Below, one piece after another: positions 27,460 through 38,400 of a stretch of 64,000 nt of DNA (position 1 is its first letter; each line of letters begins with the position of its first letter). The DNA is from Crithidia fasciculata. Its lineage: Eukaryota > Euglenozoa > Kinetoplastea > Trypanosomatida > Trypanosomatidae. The translations under genes and the position numbers were made by a program. Under the pieces are notes generated by a model, which worked only from the letters and a program-made list of their open reading frames with translations, did no database searches and had not been told where the DNA came from. The stretch lies in contig CM003436.1 in assembly GCA_000331325.2 (NCBI GenBank), positions 2,055,680-2,119,679 on the forward strand. Reading direction: 5' to 3'.

Positions 27460-28947
27460 ATGGCTTTTCGGGTTGCGGCATCGCGGCCCCACGCTGCGGA
27501 GGTACAACGTGTCACCACGGACCGTGTCGCCCTTCAGGAGGAGGCCCAAAGCGTGCGCGAGCGGAAGTTGGCGCTCGAGGAGGCGATGCGAGAGGAGCGC
27601 AGTCGACGGCTGCAACACGCCGCGCAAAAGAAGCCGAACGCCGCACGACAAGTGGACACTGTGCGCAGTGACCAAAGCCCTGAGCCGCCGGCAGCCGGTG
27701 CGCAGCCTCCTGCTCTCTCTTCGGCAGCGGCGCCGAAAGACGTTAACGAGTACCGCCGCGAGCTGGACAGCAGCAACGGCAACAAGGAGGTCTACCGCCT
27801 CCACTACTACACCAGCGGCCACATTAATCCAGCTGATGTGCACTTCTACAAGGCGAAGGGGAAGGTGAGGGAGTACCAGCGGCACGCACCGTGCCCGCCA
27901 CGGCTGCAGAGCCCCCCGCGCCACTCCACGCGCCACGACGAGGAAGGAGAACAGGAACCACTCGCCATTATGCCGCCGCCGGGCGAGAGCACTGCGGAGC
28001 AGTGGACCAAGTCGGCGCTGCTCCGCATGCAGGCAAACCAGCGCATTTTGAAGCGCATTCAGGCGCGGGAAAAACGAGAGGCCGCGTATGCGGCGGCGCG
28101 CAGCGGGATGCGGGCCACGTCGGCGCAGCGGAAACAATCGGAGCCGTCGCAGCCGCAGCCTCAGCCGCCACGTGCCAGGACGCCTCCTCGTGTGGCACTG
28201 TCAGTGTTAGAGCCGCGGCAGACATCTACTAATGCTCCTGCTGCTGCAGTCCCGTCAGCAACGGGGATCAACTCCTGGCGCTCAACGGTGGCCTCCACCA
28301 CGCCGGCTGTGACACTGCAGCGGAGCCCACCGCGTCCCTATTTCGCCTCGAGCCCGCTGCGGCGTTTCAGCGACGACACCTCCCCACCGCAGCACACCAC
28401 ACTGCACTCCTCACCATTCAAGCCCTCGCTGACCTACTCGTCCTCTTCCCTGCACGCCTCACGAGTGGAGCCGGCGAACCCGATCAGCGGCGCCACCTCG
28501 CGCGAGCGCCGTGCGACGAGCCCGTGGCGGCCGCTGGCGGACAGCTGGTCCTTCACGCCGCAGCGCGCCTATCAGCCCATCGTGCAACAGGGTGTTGCCT
28601 CGAGTACGCCGTGGGAGAGCCGACAGGCGTGGGAGGGCCTCACCAGGCGTTCCTCGCCGCCGCAGGCCTACAACGATGACGCGTCAGCGCCGCTCTCGAA
28701 GCCACGTCCTTTATTCGAGAGAGCGGCTCTGGCGAAGGAAAGAGCCGAGGTGGAAGTGTCGCCTCTCACGCCGTCTCCATCAGTGAAAACAGCGCCACGC
28801 AGCCGAGGGCAGGAGGCGGGGGAGGCTGTCGCAGCGGGTGCTCTTGTGAACACTGCCAACGTGCAGCAACGCCCGTCTCTCTTGGCAGGCTTTCGCATGC
28901 CAGAAACGCTGCTGAAGCGTGAGGACCTCTTTCAAGGCACCACATAG
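27460..28947 (+). CDS. unrecognised disordered protein with N-terminal coiled coil
   Basis: 495 residues. Residues about 20-55 are a charged helix (REERSRRLQ type). A short segment with aromatic residues, about 105-140 (YRLHYYTSGHINPADVHFY), looks like the only ordered core and may be a binding motif. A second charged helix with RILKRIQAREKREAA lies near 190-205. The rest is Ser/Pro/Arg-rich low complexity, with repeated SPPRP- and RRATSPW-like short motifs. No transmembrane segment, zinc site or catalytic motif is visible. Codon bias and the single long frame support a real gene. Such proteins in trypanosomatids are often cytoskeletal, but I have no direct evidence for that here. Confidence 0.75.
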   Translation: MAFRVAASRPHAAEVQRVTTDRVALQEEAQSVRERKLALEEAMREERSRRLQHAAQKKPNAARQVDTVRSDQSPEPPAAGAQPPALSSAAAPKDVNEYRRELDSSNGNKEVYRLHYYTSGHINPADVHFYKAKGKVREYQRHAPCPPRLQSPPRHSTRHDEEGEQEPLAIMPPPGESTAEQWTKSALLRMQANQRILKRIQAREKREAAYAAARSGMRATSAQRKQSEPSQPQPQPPRARTPPRVALSVLEPRQTSTNAPAAAVPSATGINSWRSTVASTTPAVTLQRSPPRPYFASSPLRRFSDDTSPPQHTTLHSSPFKPSLTYSSSSLHASRVEPANPISGATSRERRATSPWRPLADSWSFTPQRAYQPIVQQGVASSTPWESRQAWEGLTRRSSPPQAYNDDASAPLSKPRPLFERAALAKERAEVEVSPLTPSPSVKTAPRSRGQEAGEAVAAGALVNTANVQQRPSLLAGFRMPETLLKREDLFQGTT

Positions 28948-29581
28948 GGTGTAGCTGTTGTGTATTGAAGGGCTGGTGCGGTTGTGCTCAATTTGCTGTT
29001 GTAGTGCCATTTCCAATTCTGAGTCTCCTTCCTTGTCGTTTAGATAATTTCGGACACTTACCGCTGTACATCAACGTCCTTGTGTTTCTCTTGGTTTTTT
29101 TTTCTTCATTCCCTTCCTTGCTGACGTCGTCGCTCCGCGCTGCTGAGGATCTGAAGGACGCGTCCGGCCAACCTGTACCACTGTTTAGAGCCCTCCCACA
29201 TACAGAGATAATAAAACAAATGGTTCCACTGTTGCTGAATTGTCCCTCTGGCCACTTCATGGTTATTTATAGTATTCCTGGTGCTCAACACTAAATTGTT
29301 GCAAGATGCTTGCCATGCAGTCCAAAGAAGATAAGCGACTTTGTAGGTCTTTTTTTCTTCCCCCTCGCTTCTCGCAGTAGATGAAGTAGCGAACATCTGC
29401 AGTTTTGCTATACCTCGTCCCCTCTCTAATCTTCTCTTTTGCCTTTACCCGATTTCGCATGTGAAACGCTGCCACTTTTCGCGGTACTAGTCGTTTAGTT
29501 TTGCTACAGACTCCCACCGAAAAACTGCACGAAAGAAGCGCCGCCTTTCTTCATCTCTTCTTCAGAACAACGTGACTCGAC
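28948..29581. other. intergenic spacer, disordered-protein gene to RPA1-like gene
   Basis: 634 nt of mixed composition, with T-rich parts near 29095-29110 and 29350-29360. No gene or RNA recognised. Confidence 0.6.
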
Positions 29582-31543
29582 ATGGAGGCGCTGCCCGCGG
29601 GCTTCTGTGCGGCGGCCCTGACGCAAACTCTCGCAGCCGAGGAGGTAGAAGCGTGGCAGCGGCGGTGGCAGCAGCCCGTACTGCAGGTCGTGGACATCCA
29701 GCGCTACCCCCGCCTCCCCACCATCGCCTCGGGCTCCTCCCGGTTCTACGTTGCGGCGTCTGACGGCGAGTCGCTCGTGTGGCTGCTCGTCCCGCCACAC
29801 ACGCCGCTGGAGGAGGCCATCGCAAGCTTCGAGCTGGAGGTGGGCTGCTGCGTCACGCTTGTCTCCCACACCCTCGTTACGGCCGCCAACGGACTCAACG
29901 TCGTTGTGCCATTGCAGGTGAAGTACACAGCCAACACGCTCAGGCTGCTGGGGCAGCCGACCGGCGCGACTCCCCTCTTTCCTCTCTCCCCTCAGTCTCT
30001 CCTCCAGCGCAGCATCGACGTGGAGGAGCGGGCGAGCGTTGCCGCTGCGGCGTCGTCGCTGTCGACAGTGCGCCGACCAACCCACCGCGTCGCCGTGCGC
30101 GACTTCGTGGACAATCCGGAGCGGGCCCTCGGAAACTGGTCCGTTGCCGTGCGTGTGGTCTGGCGCGGCAGGGAGTATCCACTGACCTCCGCGCAGCGCA
30201 CCTTCGGTTCAAACAGCGCGAGTGGTGGTCTTTCTGGTGCGCCGCGGTTTGTCTTCCGCTGCCTCCTCGTGGACGAGCGCGGTGACGGCGTCGTGGCGGC
30301 CTTCTTTGGCGGAGAAGCGCTCATAGATCGCGTGCAGCTGCACGACTGCCTAGTGCTGACACAAGGGGCTGTGAAGTGGGGCGTCGGGGAGGTGGCGGTG
30401 CCGGTGGAGCTGCAGTTCACCGAGAAGTCCGTGGAAACGCTGGCAGATGTGGGGGAGGGACAGCGGGCCTTTCCACACTACGCCGCCGCCCTCGTTGGCG
30501 AAGTCGCCGAGGAGCTGCGCAGCGTCGCCGCGGTGGTGGAGTCGATACCGGTGGGCGACTTCACCTCCGTCGTCGGCGTCGTGGCGGCCGTGCAGAACAG
30601 CACCCAAATCACGACGAAGCGCGGGCGTGTGTGGCGGTCGGTGGTGACGCTGACGGACGACGACGGCGCGCCGGTTGAGGGGGAAGGTCGGTGCTACGTG
30701 GAGGTGACGCTGTGGGGCGACATTGCGGAGTCAGTGGAACCTGCAATTGGAGAGCGCTGGGTATTTCACTCCTGCGCGGTGCAACTCTTCCAGCAGCGCA
30801 AGACGCTCTCAAGCCGTGCCTCCACCATGGCCCTGCAGTTGCGTCCTCTTCCGTCTGATGCCGGTGTCTCTGAACTGTGCGTTGAACAAGACGTCGTCAG
30901 AGAAGATGTAATTGGTGACCCCTCGTCACAAGCTGCGGCTGCCGCCACAGCAAAGGATGGCGCCACCTCCCATCCCTTGAGCGCCAACGCTGCCGGCGCA
31001 GAAAAGTCGATGCAGTACGTGCTGCGCCTCCACGAAGCCTCACCCACGCTGCCAGCAGTGGCACGGGTGCAGGAGGTCGGCTCTCCCTTGCTCACATGGA
31101 CGTGCACCGCGTGTGGCGACGTGGTGAGGGGGCATGAGGCCGCGTACGCAGATGTCATCCCCGAGTGCTGCGATGCGTGCGGTGCAGCAGAGCTCTTTCC
31201 CTCGTGTCACGTGCAGCTGTTGCTCAGCGACGGGCTCTCTTTGGCCAGCGTCATAGCTCACGGGTCGACGGCAGAGGCGCTCTTGGGCCTCTCAGCGATG
31301 GAGGTGGCCCGCGCCATGGACAGACGCGCCGACGCGGCGGCGGAGCTGTGTTCGTCTCTCAGAGGCGCACCCGTACTGATGTGGCTGCTGCGCGTTGCTG
31401 AACAAGACGACGAGGTGGATACACGATACATGGCCACGGCGTGCAGACGTGGCGACTACGTCGCGGGCTGTCACACACTCCTAACAGCACTTGATGCCTT
31501 CTGCACGTCTGCAGATGACGATGTTGCGTCTCCTGGGCGGTGA
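29582..31543 (+). CDS. divergent RPA1-like OB-fold protein with zinc ribbon
   Basis: 653 residues. Three OB-fold-like regions follow the layout of the large subunit of replication protein A. One spans about 180-310 (FVFRCLLVDERGDGVVAAFF, matching the family's L-x-D-E-x-G-x-I-x-A-x-x-F). The next spans about 315-420 (DFTSVVGVVAAVQNSTQIT, then VEVTLWGDIAE). A C-terminal OB fold interrupted by a zinc ribbon has C508-x2-C511 and C530-x2-C533, equivalent to DBD-C of RPA70. It probably binds single-stranded DNA. The N-terminal ~170 residues are divergent. Trypanosomatid canonical RPA1 is about 50 kDa; at ~70 kDa and with weak conservation, this looks like a second, paralogous RPA1-type protein. Its exact role (replication, repair, meiosis or telomeres) is unknown. 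Confidence 0.8.
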   Translation: MEALPAGFCAAALTQTLAAEEVEAWQRRWQQPVLQVVDIQRYPRLPTIASGSSRFYVAASDGESLVWLLVPPHTPLEEAIASFELEVGCCVTLVSHTLVTAANGLNVVVPLQVKYTANTLRLLGQPTGATPLFPLSPQSLLQRSIDVEERASVAAAASSLSTVRRPTHRVAVRDFVDNPERALGNWSVAVRVVWRGREYPLTSAQRTFGSNSASGGLSGAPRFVFRCLLVDERGDGVVAAFFGGEALIDRVQLHDCLVLTQGAVKWGVGEVAVPVELQFTEKSVETLADVGEGQRAFPHYAAALVGEVAEELRSVAAVVESIPVGDFTSVVGVVAAVQNSTQITTKRGRVWRSVVTLTDDDGAPVEGEGRCYVEVTLWGDIAESVEPAIGERWVFHSCAVQLFQQRKTLSSRASTMALQLRPLPSDAGVSELCVEQDVVREDVIGDPSSQAAAAATAKDGATSHPLSANAAGAEKSMQYVLRLHEASPTLPAVARVQEVGSPLLTWTCTACGDVVRGHEAAYADVIPECCDACGAAELFPSCHVQLLLSDGLSLASVIAHGSTAEALLGLSAMEVARAMDRRADAAAELCSSLRGAPVLMWLLRVAEQDDEVDTRYMATACRRGDYVAGCHTLLTALDAFCTSADDDVASPGR

Positions 31544-32285
31544 ATGGCATATTACTTTTTTTTTTTGGTCATTTGCTTCTTTGCCTTTTCTCCCTCTCTG
31601 CGGTGTTTTTTTTTTTCTGTTGTTCTCTGCTCTTCGCCTCCTTTGACGGCTTTTACCATTTTCAGTTGCCTGCTAAAGGAAATAAACTACAACTCCATCA
31701 AAGAGCCTATTGTCTACCATATAAGTGGGGAAGAAAGAGACGGATGGGCGTATCCTTGCGGCAGGGCTGGTAGATTTGTGTCCCCGTGTGCCCGAACAAA
31801 ACAAAAAATATTGGGTTTTTTTCCGTCAGAAACCTATGATGTCCTTTACCTGCAGAGCCGCGGTTTTTTATTACTTTGTCTCCGTGCTTAATGTCTGGCT
31901 TCTTGCTGTACTATTTCTCTCCCGCTGTCCTTTGCCTCTTGTTGTTGCCCTTCTTCTCTGTTCTGCCCACTAGCTCTCTAAGCACTGCGTACAACTACGT
32001 GTTGCTGCCACATCACTACTATTGCAGCAACCGTTGCGCTTCGCCGTCACCCCAGTCCACAAGAAGCGGTAGTTGTGCTTACCTCAATTCTCCTTTTTTT
32101 TTTCCTTTTAATTTTTCGTATCTGTCGGGTGGGATTTTTCATCTCTCTCGCAGATTTCCCCTTTTCATCGTCGTTGTGGTTTGCGACAAAGCGCAACACA
32201 GACACACACACGAAAGGGATACTTGTAAACTAGACACACACGCACACCGCGCAAATTCACACCACACCTGCATCCTTTGTGCCCT

Positions 32286-32307
32286 CGTTTTTTTTTTTTG
32301 GTTGCAG
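32286..32307 (+). promoter_or_regulatory. predicted trans-splice acceptor for the dynein-2 heavy chain gene
   Basis: A T run at 32288-32299 is followed by the first AG at 32306-32307, giving a predicted 5' UTR of about 98 nt that would contain the palindrome at 32372-32394. Confidence 0.45.
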
Positions 32308-32371
32308 CTGTCGAGCGAAAGCGCTGGTACTTTTTTTGTAAGCTCGAACACTCCGCCTCCAATATTTCTTC

Positions 32372-32394
32372 TTTTTTTTTTTCGAAAAAAAAAA
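32372..32394. repeat. T11-CG-A10 perfect palindrome in the dynein 5' flank
   Basis: Eleven T, then CG, then ten A, ending 11 nt before the dynein start codon. As RNA it could fold into a long U-A stem with almost no loop, or simply be an A/T slippage product. It lies downstream of the predicted splice acceptor, so it would be in the mature leader. Confidence 0.85.
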
Positions 32395-32405
32395 GAGAAT
32401 AGAAA

Positions 32406-35400
32406 ATGAATCTGTCCCCTACCGTGCGGGACTGCGTGACGGCGGTCACCAAAACCGTCAAGAAGCGCCTCTCCGGCGATGTCAAGGACAGAATCGATGG
32501 CGGCAGTGCTGTGGAGTTGCACGTGCAGATGTCCCTCACCACCGCCGCCGAGGCCGCCGCGACGCTGCTCGCTGCCATGACCAAGGCGGCGTGTGGCGCT
32601 GACAAGGGCTCCACAAAGCTGCCCACCGGCGAGATCACCGTCGACGCGGCCTCCCCGTTGCCGGTGCGGTCGTTCGCGGAGTGCGTGCGCGTCGGCACCT
32701 TCCGCTTCCAGGAGCTTCCCGCCGACAACCCGACGGTGTGCACGATCGCGGAGGCGACGTACGTGCGGCACCTGCAGCGATCCTCGGACCTCACGGTGTA
32801 CGGTCTGGAGAACTTTCCACCCTGTCTGCTGCGCAGCGCACTTACGCGCTTCGACGTCAGCGTCGGCGGCTACGTCGTCCTCTCTCTCGTCATTACGAAG
32901 GAGAAGAACGTCGTGCTGCGCCTCTTTACGGCTGCGATTGACACCGTGATGAGCAGCATGTGCAGCACCGCCTTCACAAGCGGCGCGCTGCCGCCTGCGT
33001 GGGCCAACCGCGCCAGCCTCGAGCCGCACCAGCTGCTCGACGTCTTGGAGGACGTGCAGATGTCGATCAACGAGTACTGGCACGACAGCGCGCAAGACGA
33101 CCACGCCCGCTCCGTCGCCGTCTTTCTCATGAGCTCCGTCGGCGGCGACATCTGCAGCTACTTCAAAGAGAAGATCGCGGCAGGCGACGGCGTCTTCCGC
33201 GGCGACAAGAAGCTTGTTGAGGAGGCGCACCTCTGCTGCGAGGAGTGGGCGGTGATTTGCAACCGGCTGACAAAGATCGACTGGGCGTCGGAGTGGGGCG
33301 AGAGCTACGAGGACGGCGCCCTCACCTGCGTCCGCACGCGGCTGCGGACGGCGCTGTCGCTGCGCGGCATCATCGAGGAGGTCGGCGAGCTGCTCGGCGC
33401 CGACGACTTCCACGCGCTCAAGACAGAGGTGCTGTGGGACGTCTTCAGCGATGTTGCCCTCATGGACAGTTCAGCGAGCGTGCAGAACCAGTGGAACGCC
33501 GCCCTGGCCGCCTACTACCGCCGCCTCGAGCCCATCGAGCACCGCTGCGCCACCGTGCTGCGGGAGCTCTTCGCCACTCGTGTGGGCTTCGCCCCGCAGG
33601 CGATTCTCAACGAATTCTCCGGCTACTGCAACCTGATGAAGCGGCCCATCATCGCGCGCGAGCTGGTCAACGAGCGCGACGGTCTGCTGGGAAAGCTGAA
33701 CGAGCGGCTTGGCGCCATCCGCCTCGAGTACGAGCACCGCGCGGAGAGCACCGAGGACGAGCAGGTGCTCGAGGAGGAGGACCGCCGCTGCCAGACCGGC
33801 CGCTTCTTCCCTGGCGTGGTGAACAACATCATCTGGCTCCGCCAGCTGCGCGGCCGTATTGAGGAGATGATCGAGATGTGCGCCTCCATCCTGAACGACC
33901 TGCCCAACGCGAGCACCTTTGTCGCGGCGGCGAAGCAGGTGCTGGATGAGGTGCAGGACTACGAGCAGGAGTGCTTCCGCGGGTGGGCCGCCGACATCGA
34001 GGACAAGAGCAACGTCCTCACGCTCGACGCCGATGCCCCGCTGATGGAGATTGACGCGAAGGGCCGCGTCGAGGTGAACTTCGCGGAGCGACTGGTGCAG
34101 CTGCTGAAGGAGGTGCGCGTGCTTGGCACCCTCGGCTTCAACATCCCCCGCACCGTCACCCGCATTGCGCAGCAAGGGGCACAGTTTCTGCCGATGGGCG
34201 TGGCGCTGAAGCAGGTGGCCCACACCTACAACTCCATGGCGGCCGACATCATTCCTTGCACGCGGGCGATGCTGCTGGAGCCGGCCCTCGGCTTCGAGAA
34301 GGTCATCACGGCGGACGGCAGCAAAAAGCTCACGTGGCGCAGCGCGAAGGAGGCGGCACGCTTCATCGAGAAGCTGCAGGGTGCCTCGCAGTCGCTGACA
34401 GACTGCAACCGCCGCCTCCACAAGATCCACCGCGAGATGGAGAGCCTCGTCGTCGAGCTCTTCGGCATCAGCCTGCTGCGCTCGCGCGATCGTTGGCTGC
34501 GCAAGGTGCGGCAGATGCGCGAGAAGATGGAGCTGGCCGGCTTCCAGAACACCGAGGCGTGGCGCGAGTTTTGGGACATGCAGCTCTACAAGGCGATGGA
34601 GGCGCAGTACCAGCTCGGTCTCGAGTCGCTGCACGAGACAATCGAGGAGATTAAAGCCGACATCGTGTGGGACGCCGACAACGGGCAGGCCGTCCTTCGA
34701 CCCACGCTCGAGTCGCTGCGCGCGCAGTACTACCAGCGCATCCACGACTTCATCACGTTCCCGCAGCGCTTTCAGGGCTGCAGCGAGAAGAGCGTCTTTA
34801 AAGAGATGCCCTCCCGCAACGCCAACGGCATCTACGCCGTGCTGCAGCACGCCGCGCAGCTCTTCAAGCGCGTCACGCACGAGCTGAAGCGCTTCACGCC
34901 CTACTTGGTGATTGGCCGCTGCGGCAAGGGTGAGAATCCCACGCTGGAGCAGATCGTCGGGAAGTCGCTCACTGAGGTGCAGCACTGGGAGCAGAGCGTG
35001 CGGCTGCTGAAGCAGAAGGGAAAGGAGATCAACGGCGAGGAGCTCTTCATCAAGTGTGACTGCATCACCCTCTGCACGGCAGCCATCAAAGGAGCGGTGG
35101 AGGAGCACCTGGTGCGGCTGACCGACGCGCTGAAGCTGACGCTGAAGGCGAGCGCAGAGCAGCACCTCACCTCAATCAACGACTACCTCGCCAAGGCCGC
35201 GGCGTGCCTGGACAGCAAGCTGACGAAGCTGGACGAGATCGGCGAGGCGAACCTGCTGTATGGCGAGCTGATGGAGCAGCGGCCAGCCATCGAAGTGGAG
35301 TTCTACCACTTCTACAACAAGAACGTGTTGCTGCAGAACATGACCGGGACGGCGGGGCTCGACTTCGCCAAGACGAAGGAGCGGTGGGACACCTTCATGA

Positions 35401-38400
35401 AGCGCCTCGACTCGCACGAGAAGGAGGTGGAGGACCAGCTGAACCGCATGAAGGGCACCGTCAGCGAGTCGGTGAAGGAGTGGGAGAAGGACTCGATTCG
35501 GTTCACGACGCGGTGGCACGAAATGAAGCCGAAGGACCTCAACTCGCAGAAGCCGCTGGAGTTCGTGACGAAGAGGAAGGCGGAGCTGCAGACGCTGAAG
35601 GAGCGCGGCGAGGAGTGCAAGAAGCAGTGCGAGTACTTCCACCTCGACGAGCCAGACCTGCAGCCGCTCGAGGACGCCGAGTCGGATATCGAAGACTACT
35701 TCAACATGTGGAGCATGCTCGGCGACTTCCAGCAGCAGGTGCAGGAGATCTGCCAGGAGCCGTGGATCAGCTTCCGCGCGAAGCTCTACCGTTTTGAGGA
35801 CTTTGTGAAGGTGTGGCAGGAGAAGCTGAAGGAGATACCGGCGAACTCGGTCACGGTGCACATTCGCACGATGCTCGACCAGTGGGGCCGCTGTGCCCCT
35901 CTCCTCAAGTACGTCCGCGGCGACGGCTTCACACCGGCGCACTGGACGGAGCTCTTCACGCTGCTGAAGCTGCGCAACGTGACGCAGGATACCGTCAACT
36001 TTGGCCAGATCCTCGACCGCCACGAGAGCATCCTCAACAACGAGGCGCAGATCAAGAAGCTGCACAGCCGGGCCCAGGGCGAGGCGCAGATCCGCGAGGC
36101 TCTCGACGACGTGCGGGCGTGGGGCACCGAGGCACGCTTCGCCCTCACCCCGCACCCCGACCGCGCCGGCGTGGTGCTCATCACCGACTGGAAGGACACC
36201 ATGTCGGCCCTCAGCGACAACCGTGCGCTGCTGCTGAGCATGAAGGAGTCGCCGTACTTCAGCCTCTTCTCCAACGACGCGACCAAGTGGGAACAGCGTC
36301 TCTCCACGCTGGACGAGTACCTGCGGCACATGAACCAGATCCAGCGCAAGTGGGTCTACCTCGAGCCGATCTTCCGCCGTGGCGCCTTGCCAAACGAGCG
36401 GCAGCGCTTCGACCGCATCGACTCCGCCTACCTCACCGTGATGAAGGCGGTCGAGAAGGACAGCCGGCTGATGTCGCTCGCCGAGCACGGCGAGTTCAAG
36501 AGCACGCTGCGCGACGTCTCGGAGCAGCTGGAGCGCTGCCAGAAGGCGCTGAACGAGTATCTCGAGTCGAAGCGCGACAGCTTCCCGCGCTTCTACTTCA
36601 TCAGCGACGACGACCTGCTGGAGATCCTGGCGCAGAGCAAAAACCCGTCCGTCATTCAGTCGCACCTCAAGAAGCTCTTCATGGGCATCCACAGCGTGCA
36701 GTTCGACGCGCAGAAGGAGAACATCCTCCAGGTGCTCTCGCTCGAGGGCGAGGTGGTGGCGCTGCTGAAGCCGGTGCGGGTCACCGAGGAGGTGGAGGCG
36801 TGGCTCTCGCAGCTCGACGTCGAAGTGAAGGCGACGCTGAAGGCGCACGTGGCGCAGTGCGTGGCAAAGTCCGATATCGGCGCCTACGCCTCGCAGGTGC
36901 TGTGCACGGCGGAGATGGTCGCCTTCACGCGCCGTGTCGAGGCCGCCATTCGAGAGTCCAGTAGTGGGGGTGCTGCGCTGAAGAAGCTGAAGGCAGGCCT
37001 GCAGACGCGGCTGCGCGAGCTGACGGCGTACGCCGGTGGCAACAGTGACGCGCTGGTCGGTATCAAGCTGAAGGCGCTCATTATGGACCTCATCCACAAC
37101 ATCGCCGTCGTCGACCTGCTCATTGCGAACAACGTCGAGAGGGAGACGCACTGGCTGTGGAAGAAGCAGCTGCGCTTCTACCTCGACGGCACGCAGCAGT
37201 GTCTGCTCCGCATGGTCGACGCCGAGTTCCGCTACAGCTACGAGTACCAAGGCAACGCGCCGAAGCTGGTGCACACGCCCCTGACGGATCGCTGCTACCT
37301 GACGCTGACGCAGGGCATGCAGCTCGGCTACGGCGGCAACCCGTACGGCCCCGCTGGCACCGGCAAGACGGAGTCGGTGAAGGCGCTGGGCAACGCGATG
37401 GGCCGGCAGGTGCTCGTCTTCAACTGCGACGAGGGCATCGACTTCAAGTCCATGGGGCGTATCTTCACCGGGCTGGTCAAGTGCGGCGCCTGGGGCTGCT
37501 TCGACGAGTTCAACCGTCTCAAGGTCGACCAGCTGTCCGCCGTCTCGCAGATGATTCAGGTGATCCAGGAAGCTCTCAAGAACGGCGAGAAGACGTGTGG
37601 GCTGCTCGGGAAGGACATCAAGGTGGACGCCAACGCTGGCATCTTCGTCACGCTGAACCCAGCCGGCAAGGGCTACGGCGGCCGAAGCAAGCTGCCGGAC
37701 AACCTGAAGCAGCTCTTCCGCTCCATCTCGATGAGCGCGCCAGACAACGAGCTCATCACGGAGACGATCCTGTACAGCGAGGGTTTCGAGAACGCGACGC
37801 AGCTGGCGACGAAGGTGGTCGAGACCTTCAAGCTGTCGAGCCAGCTGCTCTCTCACCAGCAGCACTACGACTGGGGCCTGCGCGCCATGAAGGCGGTGCT
37901 GCGCCTCGGCGGCATCCTCATCCACGATTTCTTGATGGAGCGCGTCGCTGGCAAGGTAGAGCTGACGGCGGAGCAGACGCTGCAGAAGGAGAGCGAGATT
38001 GTGATCAAGTCCCTGCGCGTCAACACGCTGTCGAAGCTCACCTTCGACGACGCCGTCCTGTTCAACACGCTGCTGAGCGACATCTTCCCCGGCGTGCCGG
38101 TGCTCGAGATCGACTACAAGGAGCTGCGTCCCGCCATCGAGGAGTCGGTGAAGGAGCTGAAGCTGCAGGTGGTGGAGGCGCAGATCCAGAAGATCCTGCA
38201 GCTCTACGAGGCACTGCGGCAGCGCATGGGCGTCGTGCTGGTCGGGCCGAGCGGCAGCGGCAAGAGCACGCTGATGCGAGTGCTGCGCCGCGCGTTGCAG
38301 CGGCTGGGGAAGCAGGTGCCGCTCTACGTCGTCAACCCCAAGGCGCTGCCGCGCGAGCAGCTGCTGGGGCACATGGACCCCGACACCCGCGAGTGGTTCG

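Larger units (their letters stand above)
31544..32405. other. intergenic spacer, RPA1-like gene to dynein-2 heavy chain
   Basis: 862 nt, very T-rich (T runs near 31556-31566, 31605-31616, 32093-32103 and 32288-32299). CA-rich sequence lies near 32195-32245. It ends with a T-run/A-run palindrome just before the dynein start. No gene recognised. Confidence 0.6.
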
